A stretch of DNA of 49,893 bases, taken from the NCBI GenBank assembly GCA_947630425.1, contig CANRHN010000008.1, positions 1 through 49,893 on the forward strand, written 5' to 3'. Numbering within the stretch: position 1 is the first letter of the stretch; every line of letters begins with the position of its first letter. Made by a program: the position numbers and the translations under genes. Positions 41,971 to 49,893 of this stretch are shown here, piece after piece. The notes under the pieces were generated by a model. It had not been told where the DNA came from, did no database searches, and saw only the letters and a program-made list of their open reading frames with translations. The DNA is from an uncultured Clostridia bacterium (GTDB lineage Bacteria; Bacillota; Clostridia; Christensenellales; CAG-314).

Positions 41971-43524
41971 ATGAAAAAGCACGGAGAAAACTTTATTTCG
42001 GGTGCGCTTGTTTTGAGTCTTGGCGGTTTGTTAGCCAAAATATTGGGCGCATTGTACCGAATACCGCTTACCAACATTATCGGCAGTTACGGTATGGGAC
42101 TTTATCAGTTGGTTTTTCCGCCGTACATTTTGTTCCTTACCGTGGCGCAGGCAGGCGTGCCGATTGCGCTCTCCAAACTTATCGCGGAAAACAATCAACT
42201 CGGCAATTTTGAGCGTTCTCGCAAGGTGTTTCGGTGCGCATTTGTCTTTTTGACGGCGTTGGGCGCGCTCTGCGCCGTTTTAATGGCAAGCCTTTCCAAA
42301 GTCATTGCCGCCTCTCAAGGCAACCGTGAAACCGCTCAGGCGTTTCTGATAGTAGCTCCCGCTTTGTTGTTTGTGCCCGTTACCAATGCTCTCAAAGCGT
42401 ACTTTCAGGGCAACATGAACATGACTCCTTCCGGAGTTACCACCGTGATTGAACAAATCGTCAAGCTGGCGGTGGGGTTGATATGCGCAATTCACTTTAT
42501 GCCCGACGTCCACAAAGCGGTGTTGGGCGCGGTGTTCGCAATCACCGTCAGCGAATTCAGCTCCCTTGCCATCATGTCGGCAGTTTATTTTGCGCATCGC
42601 AAACGCAACCGTCACGTCGGCGTCATTTCCGTCAGCGGCGCGGAAGTAAAAAGCATTGCCTCAAGTATCATGTCGCTTGCAATCCCCGTGGCGTTGGGCG
42701 GTTTTGCCATGCAGATGTCTCAAGTGATAGATTCGGTAATGGTGGTAAACCTTTTGACGATCCCCGACGCGACCAAATTGTACGGCTTGTGGACGGGTCC
42801 CGTAAATTCCATGTTGGGTTTGCCCATTGCTTTGAGCGGCGGAGTGGCTGTATCGGCGTTGCCCGGCATCACAAAAACATTTTACGGCGGCGACAGAAAC
42901 GCGTTGCATGCAAGTTTTAACACTGCCATGAAACTGACGTTGGTCATTGCGCTACCCTGCGCTTTGGGAATGATTTTGCTGTCTCGCCCCATACTGTCGC
43001 TGCTTTACGGCAGTTTGCCGGAAAACGAAATTTACATTTCTTCCGTGTTGCTGTCCATTTCAGGGCTTTCCATTGTGTTTTTGGCAATTTTACAAACCTG
43101 CGTTTCGGTATGTCAGGCGGTGGGCAAACCCTATGCAACCGTTATTATCGTGTCGCTTTCCATAGTGGTAAAAGCGGTAGTCAACCTGTTGTTGTTGCCA
43201 AATTCTCAAATAAATATCTACGGCGCGGCAATTTCCGAAACGTTATGCTATCTTTTTGCCACCGTTTGTGTTATAATTTACCTGCGAGTAAAAGTCGGAC
43301 TCAAAACGGACGTGATGCCTTGTATTGTCAAGCCGCTTGCCAGCTGCATGCTTATGACGCTTGTGTTGACGGTCGCGCTCACATTCGGCGGAGGATTGTT
43401 TAACGGCGTCGTCGGCACGCTTGTTCTTATAGCTGTTGCGGCGTTGGTGTACCTGTCGGGAATATGCGCGCTTAAAGTGTTTGACAGGAGCGAGCTTCCG
43501 TTTTTGCCCGCAAAACAAAAATAA
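41971..43524 (+). CDS. SpoVB/YabM-like lipid-linked oligosaccharide flippase (MVF/MATE fold)
   Basis: 517 residues with about 14 membrane segments. Family features: FISGALVLSLGGLLAKILGALYRIPLTNIIG-type start, ALKAYFQGNMNMTPSGVTTVIEQ (~136-158), and 'PVALGGFAMQMSQVIDSVMV'. Members flip lipid-linked cell-wall or spore-cortex precursors. No Shine-Dalgarno is visible; TATTAT lies six bases before the ATG, so the message may be leaderless. Next to mazG as in Bacillus (yabM-yabN). Confidence 0.85.
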   Translation: MKKHGENFISGALVLSLGGLLAKILGALYRIPLTNIIGSYGMGLYQLVFPPYILFLTVAQAGVPIALSKLIAENNQLGNFERSRKVFRCAFVFLTALGALCAVLMASLSKVIAASQGNRETAQAFLIVAPALLFVPVTNALKAYFQGNMNMTPSGVTTVIEQIVKLAVGLICAIHFMPDVHKAVLGAVFAITVSEFSSLAIMSAVYFAHRKRNRHVGVISVSGAEVKSIASSIMSLAIPVALGGFAMQMSQVIDSVMVVNLLTIPDATKLYGLWTGPVNSMLGLPIALSGGVAVSALPGITKTFYGGDRNALHASFNTAMKLTLVIALPCALGMILLSRPILSLLYGSLPENEIYISSVLLSISGLSIVFLAILQTCVSVCQAVGKPYATVIIVSLSIVVKAVVNLLLLPNSQINIYGAAISETLCYLFATVCVIIYLRVKVGLKTDVMPCIVKPLASCMLMTLVLTVALTFGGGLFNGVVGTLVLIAVAALVYLSGICALKVFDRSELPFLPAKQK

Positions 43525-43541
43525 AGATTCGGAGAACACTT

Positions 43542-44924
43542 ATGATAACGGTAGTGGGTATGGGACGAAAACAAGGCGACTTGACTTTGGACGGAAAAAG
43601 GGCAATTGAACGCGCCGAAAAGGTGGTCGTCAAGTCTGCAAAAACTCACGCGGCAAGCAGCGTTGCCGCTATCAGAGACGACGCGCTTTACTGTGACGAT
43701 TTGTTTGAGTCCGCCACGGATTTTGACAGCCTCAACGAGGCGATTGCGGCGCGTCTGCGTTCCTTTGAAAACAAAAACGTTGTGTTTTGCGTGGTGGGCG
43801 AAGGCTCGGACGACACAACGGTTCAGCGGTTGAAGAACGTCGCAATCATTCACGGCGTAAGCCTCTATTCGGAAGCGGCGGGTAACAGCTTGGAGGGCGG
43901 CAGCGTAATCTACACCGCGCAAGAGTTGCTTGCGGAAAAGCACGTGCTTCCTCGTCCCACCGCCGTAAAGTGTATCGACGACAAGTATATTGCAAGCGAA
44001 GTGCAACTGCGGCTGCTCGAGGCGTTCGACCCCGACGCCGAGGCTGTTTTTTGTTGCGGCAAAATGGTAAAAACAATTGCCGTCGCCCAATTGGTCAAGC
44101 AACGCTTTGACTACCAAGCCACATTGTATGTTCGCCCGAAGCCGCTGACGGAGCGTCGGGTTTTCGACTACTACGACTGCGCCGACATCATGGCTGTGCT
44201 TTGCGGACCAAACGGCTGTCCGTGGGACAGGGAACAAACGCACAAAAGTATTGTCAAAAACGTGATTGAAGAAGCCTACGAATTGGCTGACGCGCTGGAA
44301 AAAGAGGACAACGAACACGTTGTCGAGGAGCTGGGCGACCTGCTTATGCAGGTAATTTTCCACTTGGAAATTGCTCAAAACAACGGGGAATTCGAGCCTC
44401 AAACCGTTTACACGGCGTTGTGCCGCAAGTTGATCGACCGTCACCCGCACGTTTTCGGGGAGATTACGGCAACAAACAGCGCGGAATCTCTCGGCGTGTG
44501 GGAACAACAAAAGCTGAAAGAGCACAAAATCAAAAGCACTGCGCAAAACGTTTTGGACGTGCCGCGCGGAATGAGCGCGCTTATGCGTTGCCAAAAGGTC
44601 AGCTCGCGCGCCGCCAAGGGCGGGTACGAATTTGAAAACGTACAGCAGGTTGCGGGCAAGGTGAGAGAGGAGCTGGAAGAATTTCTTTCTTCTTCCGAGT
44701 CGGACAAGCAAATGGAGGGCGGCGACCTGCTGTTTGCATGCGTAAATTTGTTGCGCCTCTCTGGCGTGGACGCGGAAACGGCGTTACTGCTTTCCACCGA
44801 AAAATTTGTGCGCCGCGTTGCAGAGTGCGAGCGATTGCTTGCGGAACGCAAACAAAATTTGAAGGAAATGTCTATGGCGCAGTTTGACGAGCTTTGGAGC
44901 GAGGCAAAGAGCAATGTCGGCTGA
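43542..44924 (+). CDS. mazG: MazG-type nucleoside triphosphate pyrophosphohydrolase with tetrapyrrole-methylase-like domain (YabN)
   Basis: 460 residues. N-terminal ~215 residues are an SAM-dependent tetrapyrrole-methylase-like fold (VVGMGRKQGDLTLDG, VVGEGSDDTTV) which may be degenerate. Two MazG units follow: CGPNGCPWDREQTHKSI, EEAYELADAL and EELGDLLMQVIFH (~228-305), then a second helical unit (~350-440) with EELEEF. MazG hydrolyses non-canonical NTPs. CGGAG precedes the ATG. Overlaps dus by 11 bases. Confidence 0.92.
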   Translation: MITVVGMGRKQGDLTLDGKRAIERAEKVVVKSAKTHAASSVAAIRDDALYCDDLFESATDFDSLNEAIAARLRSFENKNVVFCVVGEGSDDTTVQRLKNVAIIHGVSLYSEAAGNSLEGGSVIYTAQELLAEKHVLPRPTAVKCIDDKYIASEVQLRLLEAFDPDAEAVFCCGKMVKTIAVAQLVKQRFDYQATLYVRPKPLTERRVFDYYDCADIMAVLCGPNGCPWDREQTHKSIVKNVIEEAYELADALEKEDNEHVVEELGDLLMQVIFHLEIAQNNGEFEPQTVYTALCRKLIDRHPHVFGEITATNSAESLGVWEQQKLKEHKIKSTAQNVLDVPRGMSALMRCQKVSSRAAKGGYEFENVQQVAGKVREELEEFLSSSESDKQMEGGDLLFACVNLLRLSGVDAETALLLSTEKFVRRVAECERLLAERKQNLKEMSMAQFDELWSEAKSNVG

Positions 44925-45849
44925 TTTCAAAACGATCCTTGCGCCCATGGCGGGCTACACCGACTTTGCGTTTCGTGCAATATGTCGCGAATATGGCGCG
45001 GATCTGACCGTAACGGAAATGGTCAGCAGCAAGGCGTTGGTAATGGGAAACGCGCTTTCCCGCCGAATGTTGTGTCGAGAGGAATCGGACAAGCCCTCTT
45101 TTTGCCAAATTTTCGGTCACGAACCCGATGTGATGGCGGCAAGCGTGCTGCTGCCCGAAGTGCAATCCTACGAAGGAGTGGATATCAACATGGGCTGTCC
45201 CGTGCGCAAGATAGTGGGAAGCGGCGACGGTTCTGCGCTTTTGGAAAATCCGCGACTTGCCTCGCAGTGTATTTCCGCCGTCAAAAAGGCGTGGAACAAG
45301 CCTCTTTCCGTAAAATTTCGGTTAGGCGTTTCCGACAGCGGCGGTGCGGTGGACTTTGCCAAGATGTGCGCCGACTCGGGCGCGGACTTTGTGACGGTAC
45401 ACTTTCGCACGCGCAAGCAAATGTACAGCGGCAACGCCGACTATACCCTTTTGCCCAAGCTTGCAAGTGTTGGCATTCCCGTCATTGCCAACGGTGACGT
45501 GGCAACAGCAGAGCAGTCTTTGCGCCTTTGCGAAATGGGCGCAAGCGGCGTAGCTATAGGACGCGGAGCTTTGGGACATCCCTATTTGTTTTCGGAAGTG
45601 AAGGGCGGACATTTTTGCTTTGACGTGTTGGAAACCATCGAGCGGCACGCCGAATTGCTTACAAAAGTGTTTGAAGAACGGATTGTCGCCAACGAGATGA
45701 AAAAGCACGTTGCCGCTTATCTCAAGGGCAAGCGAAACGGCAAATCGGTTGTAACGGAAGTTATGTCGGCGCACACGCTTGAAAAAATTCTGACCCCATG
45801 TCGCAATTTCTTTGACGAAAATCCGCAAATGAGGAGAATAATCAGATGA
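44914..45849 (+). CDS. dus: tRNA-dihydrouridine synthase
   Basis: 311 residues from the ATG at 44914 inside the end of mazG; a longer start adds residues not typical of the family. TIM-barrel FMN enzyme: APMAGYTDFAFR, INMGCPVRKIVGSGDGSALL with the catalytic Cys in MGCP, HFRTRKQMYSG, IPVIANGDV and GVAIGRGALG. It reduces uridines in the tRNA D-loop. Its stop overlaps the trmL start (ATGA). Confidence 0.93.
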   Translation: MSADFKTILAPMAGYTDFAFRAICREYGADLTVTEMVSSKALVMGNALSRRMLCREESDKPSFCQIFGHEPDVMAASVLLPEVQSYEGVDINMGCPVRKIVGSGDGSALLENPRLASQCISAVKKAWNKPLSVKFRLGVSDSGGAVDFAKMCADSGADFVTVHFRTRKQMYSGNADYTLLPKLASVGIPVIANGDVATAEQSLRLCEMGASGVAIGRGALGHPYLFSEVKGGHFCFDVLETIERHAELLTKVFEERIVANEMKKHVAAYLKGKRNGKSVVTEVMSAHTLEKILTPCRNFFDENPQMRRIIR

Positions 45850-46337
45850 TACATATTGTTTTGGTAGAGCCGGAAATACCGCAAAATACAGGTAATATCG
45901 TGCGTACCGCGGCGGCGACGGGCAGCACCGTACACCTTGTTCGTCCGCTCGGCTTTGACACAAGCGACCGCATGCTCAAAAGAGCGGGGCTGGACTATTG
46001 GAAGGATTGTAAAATATTTTATCACGACAGCTTTGCCGAGCTTAAACAACAATTTCCCGACGGTGAGTTTTGGTACTTTTCCACCAAGGCGCAGCATGCG
46101 CACACCGAACCGAACTACGGCAAAGATGTATTTTTGGTTTTCGGCAAGGAAACAAAAGGCTTGCCGGAGCAGCTTGTTCATGACAATTATTCCCACGCAC
46201 TGCGCATACCGATGATAGCGAACACCCGCAGCCTCAATCTCAGCAATTCCGTTGCAATTGCCGTCTACGAGGTGCTTCGTCAGCGCAATTTCGACGGTTT
46301 CGAGTTTGTGGGACATTTGCGCGAATTCGACGACTGA
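45846..46337 (+). CDS. trmL: tRNA (cytidine/uridine-34 2'-O)-methyltransferase TrmL
   Basis: 163 residues, the minimal SPOUT fold. PEIPQNTGNIVRTAAATG (~9-26), FGKETKGLP (~98-106), IPMIANTRSLNLSNSVAIAVYE (~119-140) are the three trefoil-knot motifs. It methylates the wobble base of tRNA-Leu in E. coli. Overlaps dus by four bases, forming a tRNA-modification pair. Confidence 0.95.
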   Translation: MIHIVLVEPEIPQNTGNIVRTAAATGSTVHLVRPLGFDTSDRMLKRAGLDYWKDCKIFYHDSFAELKQQFPDGEFWYFSTKAQHAHTEPNYGKDVFLVFGKETKGLPEQLVHDNYSHALRIPMIANTRSLNLSNSVAIAVYEVLRQRNFDGFEFVGHLREFDD

Positions 46338-46431
46338 TTTTTTTTCGAAAAAGCTACTTGTTTGAAACATTTCGATTTGTCGTCGAAAAGTACGCTTGTC
46401 AAAATCCTTTCGGCGGCTTTCGTCGGAACTA

Positions 46432-46460
46432 TTGAATTGTGAACTGCGTTGTAGTATGAT
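46432..46460 (+). promoter_or_regulatory. Promoter of the esterase gene
   Basis: TTGAAT (46432-46437), 17-base spacer, TATGAT (46455-46460), 21 bases before the ATG. Confidence 0.65.
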
Positions 46461-46481
46461 ATATTGTAAAGGAGCAGAAAA

Positions 46482-47297
46482 ATGGCAAAGATAGAAAACT
46501 TCGAAATGGAAATCACAACGCTCAAGCGCATGCGCACCGTGTGGGTGTACTTGCCCGACAACTACGATGACAAGGGCGATGGCTTCCCCGTCATATATAT
46601 GCACGACGGGCAAAATCTGTTTTACGACAGATTGACCGCATTCGGCGCGGCGTGGCACGTAGACAAGGTGCTTGGAGAAATCTACCGCAACACAGGCATG
46701 AGCTGCATTGTGGTGGGCGTCGAGTGCAACGACAAAGTACGCTTTTCCGAGTACAGTCCGTGGAAGGCGGTGCGGCGCATGCGTCACCGTCCCAAGGAAA
46801 AAGGAAACATGGGCGGAGAAGGGGACAAGTACGCCGAGTGGTTTTCTACGGAGCTGAAGGATTTTATAGACAGTCACTACAACACCGACAAACAGCGCAT
46901 GGCAACGGCTGTTGCGGGTAGCAGCATGGGCGGACTTATCAGTTGCTACATCGGTTTGCGTTTTCAGCGCGTGTACGAAACGATGGGATTGTTTTCCACC
47001 TATACGGCGTTCAACCGTCCTGCTTTCAATCGGTTCGAGCGTAACACCGCGCAAAGCCTGCCGCAGCATGCTTTTATATACGCGGGCGGCAAAGAGTGGG
47101 GCAACGACCTGTCCGCCAACAAGGAAATGGTGGACATTGCCTTCGAACTTTACAGGGTTTTGTTCAAACGGCAAATCTGCTGTGAGCTGGCAGTAGACAG
47201 TGAGCTTCCGCACTACGAAACGGCGTGGGAAACTTACTTTTACCCCTTTGCACAGCATTTTCTCGAACGTTATAGGGAGTTCCTCAAAAAACAATAA
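46482..47297 (+). CDS. Alpha/beta-hydrolase, esterase D/putative siderophore-esterase family
   Basis: 271 residues. TVWVYLPDNYDDKGDGFPVIYMHDGQN-type start (~19-45), nucleophile elbow GSSMGG (~145-150), and a late Asp/His pair (DSELPHYETAWE; H~246). No signal peptide, so cytosolic. The family includes acyl-glycerol, feruloyl, enterobactin and trehalose esterases; substrate unknown. AAGGAG precedes the ATG. Has its own promoter. Confidence 0.85.
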   Translation: MAKIENFEMEITTLKRMRTVWVYLPDNYDDKGDGFPVIYMHDGQNLFYDRLTAFGAAWHVDKVLGEIYRNTGMSCIVVGVECNDKVRFSEYSPWKAVRRMRHRPKEKGNMGGEGDKYAEWFSTELKDFIDSHYNTDKQRMATAVAGSSMGGLISCYIGLRFQRVYETMGLFSTYTAFNRPAFNRFERNTAQSLPQHAFIYAGGKEWGNDLSANKEMVDIAFELYRVLFKRQICCELAVDSELPHYETAWETYFYPFAQHFLERYREFLKKQ

Positions 47298-47371
47298 CGG
47301 CAAAAATCCCACCCCAGGTGCTTTTTATTGCTTATTTTACAAGCAAATTGCAATTTGTGGGAGTGCATGCC

Positions 47372-47400
47372 TTTACAAAAAACACTTTTCGTTGTATAAT
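47372..47400 (+). promoter_or_regulatory. Promoter of maf, positioned for a leaderless message
   Basis: TTTACA (47372-47377), 17-base spacer, TATAAT (47395-47400). The ATG at 47409 lies eight bases after the -10 box, i.e. at the expected transcription start. Confidence 0.75.
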
Positions 47401-47408
47401 CAATCTGT

Positions 47409-47963
47409 ATGCAACTGATACTCGCAAGCGGCTCTCCGCGCAGACAGGAGCTGCTTTCACAACTTAATTACCCGTTTGAAATCATCACCGCCACAGCGGA
47501 GGAAATCAGCACGGCAATTTTGCCGACGGACGTAGTAAAGGAGCTTGCTTCCCGCAAGGCTTCCGAGGTGTTTTCCGCACATTCCGACGCGGTGGTAATC
47601 GGTTGCGACACCGTGGTGGACTTTCACGGACAGATAATGGGCAAACCTTCCGACCGGGAGGACGCAATGCGTATGCTTGGTGCGTTGAGCGGCAATGTGC
47701 ATTTTGTGCACACGGGAGTTTGCGTGATGAGTCCCGTGGGAGTGTGGCTTTTTTGCGACAGCACAGAGGTGCATTTCAGAACCTTGTCCGAAGAGGAAAT
47801 TGCGCGTTACGTAGACAGCGGCGAAGCCTTCGGAAAGGCGGGCGCTTACGGCATACAGGACAGCAGTCATTTTGTGGAACGGTATGTGGGCGATTACGAC
47901 AACGTGGTGGGGCTTCCCCTTTACCGCGTGAAAGAAATTTTGCAAACAATTTACAAAAGGTGA
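47409..47963 (+). CDS. maf: Maf-family nucleotide pyrophosphatase
   Basis: 184 residues. ASGSPRRQELL (~5-15), GCDTVVDF, GKPSDREDAMRML and AYGIQD are the conserved motifs. Maf proteins hydrolyse dTTP, UTP or modified nucleotides and are linked with septum formation. No Shine-Dalgarno is present. A MreB-like gene follows four bases later, a common association. Confidence 0.93.
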   Translation: MQLILASGSPRRQELLSQLNYPFEIITATAEEISTAILPTDVVKELASRKASEVFSAHSDAVVIGCDTVVDFHGQIMGKPSDREDAMRMLGALSGNVHFVHTGVCVMSPVGVWLFCDSTEVHFRTLSEEEIARYVDSGEAFGKAGAYGIQDSSHFVERYVGDYDNVVGLPLYRVKEILQTIYKR

Positions 47964-47967
47964 TACT

Positions 47968-48930
47968 ATGGCAAATTACGAATTGGTTTTCGATCTTGGC
48001 TCGGCGTATGTTTCCGCCGCAAGCAAAAAGGACGGTTTCACTGACAAAATTCCCGCCGTTGTGGCAGTGGCAACGGACACAAAACAAATTGTCGGCGTGG
48101 GAGTGGAAGCAATCCGTCTCGGCAACACGGTGGGCAGCGGAGTCAAGCTCACGCGTCCCGTTCTGGAAGGCGCGATCATCGACATCGAGGGTGCAAAAGC
48201 ACTTATTTCCGCGCTTTTGAGCCGCCTTGTAAACTACAAAATGAGCGCGTTCAGCCGTTACGACGTTACCTGCGCAGTGCCCTGCGGAATGATAAGCAGC
48301 GACAAAAACACCATCGAAACGGTGTTTTTGGGCTTGGGCGCAAAACAGGTAAATTTTGTGGAAGCGCCCATTGCCGATAGCGCGTTTTTGTTCAACGAAT
48401 TTCGCACGCGTCAGGGCATTGTGGTAGACATAGGCTACGATTGTACCGATCTTGCGGTTGTTTCCGCCAACTCCATTGCGGCGGGTTGCACGTTGTACTA
48501 CAGCGGCAAAAATCTTACCGACGTAATTGCCGAACGTATTCGTTCCAAGTATATGATACAGCTCGGCGCAGACGCCGCGGAATATCTCAAGGTCAACTGC
48601 GCAAGCCTCTACCCCAACGATTCCACGGTGGTTGCCATCAGCGGCACAAACACTCAATCGGGCGTGGTCGAGCAAGTAAATGTCAGCAGCAAGGAGCTTT
48701 ACGATACGGTGGTGGAGTTTGTTCGCAAGTATGTCCGCATCATTCAAAGTTTGGTAGACAGCGTTCGCGGCGATCTTGCCACTTCGGTTCACAGCGACGG
48801 CGTGATGTTGTGCGGCGGCGGTGCGAAACTTGCGGGGTTGGATATGTTCCTTCAAAGCGAGCTTGGTTTGCCCGTCTATGTTGCGTCCTATCCCGACGAC
48901 GTGACCATCAAGGGACTGTTGGCAATGTAA
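47968..48930 (+). CDS. Divergent MreB-family actin-like protein
   Basis: 320 residues with the actin fold order: phosphate-1 DLGSAYVSA, connect-1-like CAVPCGMISSDKNTIE, phosphate-2 VVDIGYDCTDLAVVS, and adenosine motif MLCGGGAKLAGLDMFL. It lacks the membrane-helix start of some MreB. The phosphate-1 loop has SAYVS in place of the usual T-A-N-T and the mid-part is divergent. AGGTG overlaps the maf stop. A cell-shape role is inferred from family and the maf neighbour; a ParM/FtsA-like alternative cannot be excluded. Confidence 0.78.
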   Translation: MANYELVFDLGSAYVSAASKKDGFTDKIPAVVAVATDTKQIVGVGVEAIRLGNTVGSGVKLTRPVLEGAIIDIEGAKALISALLSRLVNYKMSAFSRYDVTCAVPCGMISSDKNTIETVFLGLGAKQVNFVEAPIADSAFLFNEFRTRQGIVVDIGYDCTDLAVVSANSIAAGCTLYYSGKNLTDVIAERIRSKYMIQLGADAAEYLKVNCASLYPNDSTVVAISGTNTQSGVVEQVNVSSKELYDTVVEFVRKYVRIIQSLVDSVRGDLATSVHSDGVMLCGGGAKLAGLDMFLQSELGLPVYVASYPDDVTIKGLLAM

Positions 48931-48948
48931 AAGCAGTGTAATGTAAAA

Positions 48949-48976
48949 TTGATTTGCATTGCAGATAAAATATACA
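48949..48976 (+). promoter_or_regulatory. Promoter of the rubrerythrin gene
   Basis: TTGATT (48949-48954), 16-base spacer, TATACA (48971-48976). Confidence 0.55.
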
Positions 48977-49006
48977 AATAAACTATTCAAAACGGAGGAA
49001 ACGACA

Positions 49007-49540
49007 ATGGATCTCAAAGGAAGTAAAACGGAACAAAATCTTATGGCGGCTTTTGCGGGGGAAAGCCAAGCCCGCAACAAGTATGATTACTATGCCTCCC
49101 GTGCCAAAAAGGACGGTTACGAGCAGATAGCGGCTATTTTCCAAGAAACAGCCAACAACGAAAAGGAACATGCCAAGCTGTGGTTCAAGCTTTTCCACGG
49201 CATAAACAGCACGCTTGACAATCTGCTGGACGCAGCCGCAGGCGAAAGCTACGAATGGACGGAAATGTACAAGGGCTTTGCCGAAGTTGCCGAGCAGGAA
49301 GGTTTTTACGACATTGCGGCGCGTTTTCGCGGCGTTGCGGAAATAGAGCGTCACCACGAAGAACGTTATCGCAAACTTGCAGAGGCGGTACGCGACGGCG
49401 AAGTTTTCATCAAAATGGACGAAAACGTGTGGGTTTGCCGCAACTGCGGACACATTCACGTGGGTAAATCCGCGCCGGAAGTGTGCCCCGTTTGCGCTCA
49501 TCCGCAAGCCTACTTTGAACTTTTGAAAGAGAACTTCTAA
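49007..49540 (+). CDS. Rubrerythrin
   Basis: 177 residues from the ATG at 49007; GGAGG lies 8 bases upstream. Ferritin-like four-helix domain with diiron ligands (E-x-x-[23 protein letters not shown]) and a C-terminal rubredoxin-like centre (CRNCGH...CPVC). It reduces hydrogen peroxide in anaerobes. With the FprA-like flavoprotein it suggests oxygen and peroxide defence in an anaerobe. Confidence 0.96.
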   Translation: MDLKGSKTEQNLMAAFAGESQARNKYDYYASRAKKDGYEQIAAIFQETANNEKEHAKLWFKLFHGINSTLDNLLDAAAGESYEWTEMYKGFAEVAEQEGFYDIAARFRGVAEIERHHEERYRKLAEAVRDGEVFIKMDENVWVCRNCGHIHVGKSAPEVCPVCAHPQAYFELLKENF

Positions 49541-49558
49541 ACAAAAAATTTTTCAGCA

Positions 49559-49588
49559 GGCAGTCCTAAAGAAGGGATTGCCTTTTTT
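49559..49588 (+). terminator. Terminator of rubrerythrin
   Basis: GGCAGTCC/GGATTGCC 8-bp stem (one G-U) followed by six T. Beyond it 49589-49684 holds only A/T-rich DNA. Confidence 0.85.
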
Positions 49589-49684
49589 GTTGCAGTGCAA
49601 GGGAGATTTTGTCGCGAAATTTGTCAAAAAATAATTTAAGCAAAATTTTTTTGCAATTTTGAACAAAAAGTTGTGGTTAATCGA

Positions 49685-49713
49685 TTGACAATATTTGCCC
49701 AATGTAATATACT
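49685..49713 (+). promoter_or_regulatory. rRNA operon promoter
   Basis: TTGACA (49685-49690), 17-base spacer, TATACT (49708-49713), about 135 bases before the 16S gene. A/T-rich upstream DNA may act as an UP element. Confidence 0.85.
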
Positions 49714-49806
49714 AAAAAAGCTGTTGCAAAAGCGGCAGCGCGAAGCTTGACAACAGAATAGTAAGAAGAATTGAAACACAGTCAATCAAAAAAGATTTTA
49801 GCCGGC

Positions 49807-49827
49807 GGTTGAGGAAAAAGCTCAACC
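49807..49827 (+). promoter_or_regulatory. Hairpin in the rRNA leader
   Basis: GGTTGAG/CTCAACC 7-bp stem in the transcribed leader, 21 bases before the 16S start. Possibly part of processing or antitermination signals. Confidence 0.45.
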
Positions 49828-49847
49828 AAAGTTAGAAAAGTCAGATT

Positions 49848-49893
49848 AAACTTAAGAGTTTGATCCTGGCTCAGGACGAACGCTGGCGGCGTG
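49848..49893 (+). rRNA. 16S ribosomal RNA, 5' end (partial)
   Basis: AGAGTTTGATCCTGGCTCAG at 49856-49875, then GACGAACGCTGGCGGCGTG, are the universal 5' bases of bacterial 16S rRNA. Start placed by alignment with E. coli position 1. Cut by the window end. Confidence 0.97.

Noticed and set aside
46338..46431. Gene-free interval after trmL with TTTTTTTTCGAAAAA
   Set aside because: The palindrome is only A/T-rich and too short for a stem terminator; no other feature was seen.
47298..47371. Inverted pair CCCAC ... GTGGG and a CCCACCCCA word similar to the repeat's end
   Set aside because: Match to the repeat is limited to about nine bases and the stem is only five base pairs; probably chance.
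1..49893. CRISPR arrays, prophage genes, transposases, restriction or toxin-antitoxin systems
   Set aside because: No regularly spaced direct repeats and no encoded protein resembling a transposase, integrase, nuclease-helicase defence protein or toxin pair was recognised in the window.

Overview
The window looks like a chromosomal core segment of a Clostridia-type Bacillota (Firmicutes), probably an uncultured gut or anaerobic lineage. The evidence is the S10-spc-alpha ribosomal gene order with adk, map, a KOW protein and infA; zinc-type S14, S4, L24 and L36; a DnaD/DnaI-like pair; FprA-type flavoprotein and rubrerythrin for anaerobic oxygen defence; a bile-salt-hydrolase-family enzyme; and a pth-mfd-...-yabM-yabN(mazG) order resembling Bacillus/Clostridium. 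Most promoters are TTGACA/TATAAT-like with 17-base spacing. The exact species cannot be named from the sequence alone.

Layout: 1-300 holds tRNA-derived sequence and a tRNA-Thr(GGT) gene. 334-862 is a highly structured intergenic repeat (copy 1). 916-4142 (minus) carries an MgtC-like membrane protein and a dnaD-dnaI-like primosome pair; divergent from it at 4337-7495 is a giant coiled-coil protein with a degenerate SMC/Rad50-like ATPase head. A 2H phosphoesterase and an M1-family lipoprotein peptidase follow on the minus strand. 9959-26180 is the ribosomal super-operon (rpsJ to rplQ, about 16 kb), with a structured leader before rpsJ and a second possible leader/promoter before rpsM. It ends in a truncated repeat (copy 3) and a strong terminator.

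26387-30010 has a small membrane protein, a choloylglycine-hydrolase-family enzyme (minus), a small exported protein and a diiron flavoprotein. Repeat copy 2 (inverted relative to copy 1) starts on the last base of the flavoprotein stop codon. 30522-45849 runs pth (minus), mfd, a PrsA/SurA-like lipoprotein, then an unusual lipid-related block: a VTT-PlsC-zinc ribbon-C-terminal domain fusion, a YfcC-type carrier and a second PlsC-zinc ribbon protein with the same C-terminal domain. SpoVB/YabM-like flippase, MazG and Dus follow. 45846-49540 has trmL, an esterase, maf (apparently leaderless), a divergent MreB and rubrerythrin. The window ends inside the 5' end of a 16S rRNA gene with its own consensus promoter.

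The best candidates for something undescribed are (i) the roughly 480-530 base structured repeat, whose two long copies keep helices by compensatory changes and share a possible pseudoknot, and (ii) the paired PlsC proteins with a zinc ribbon and a shared C-terminal domain, one of them fused to a VTT membrane domain. The degenerate SMC-like protein beside the DnaD/DnaI pair comes next.
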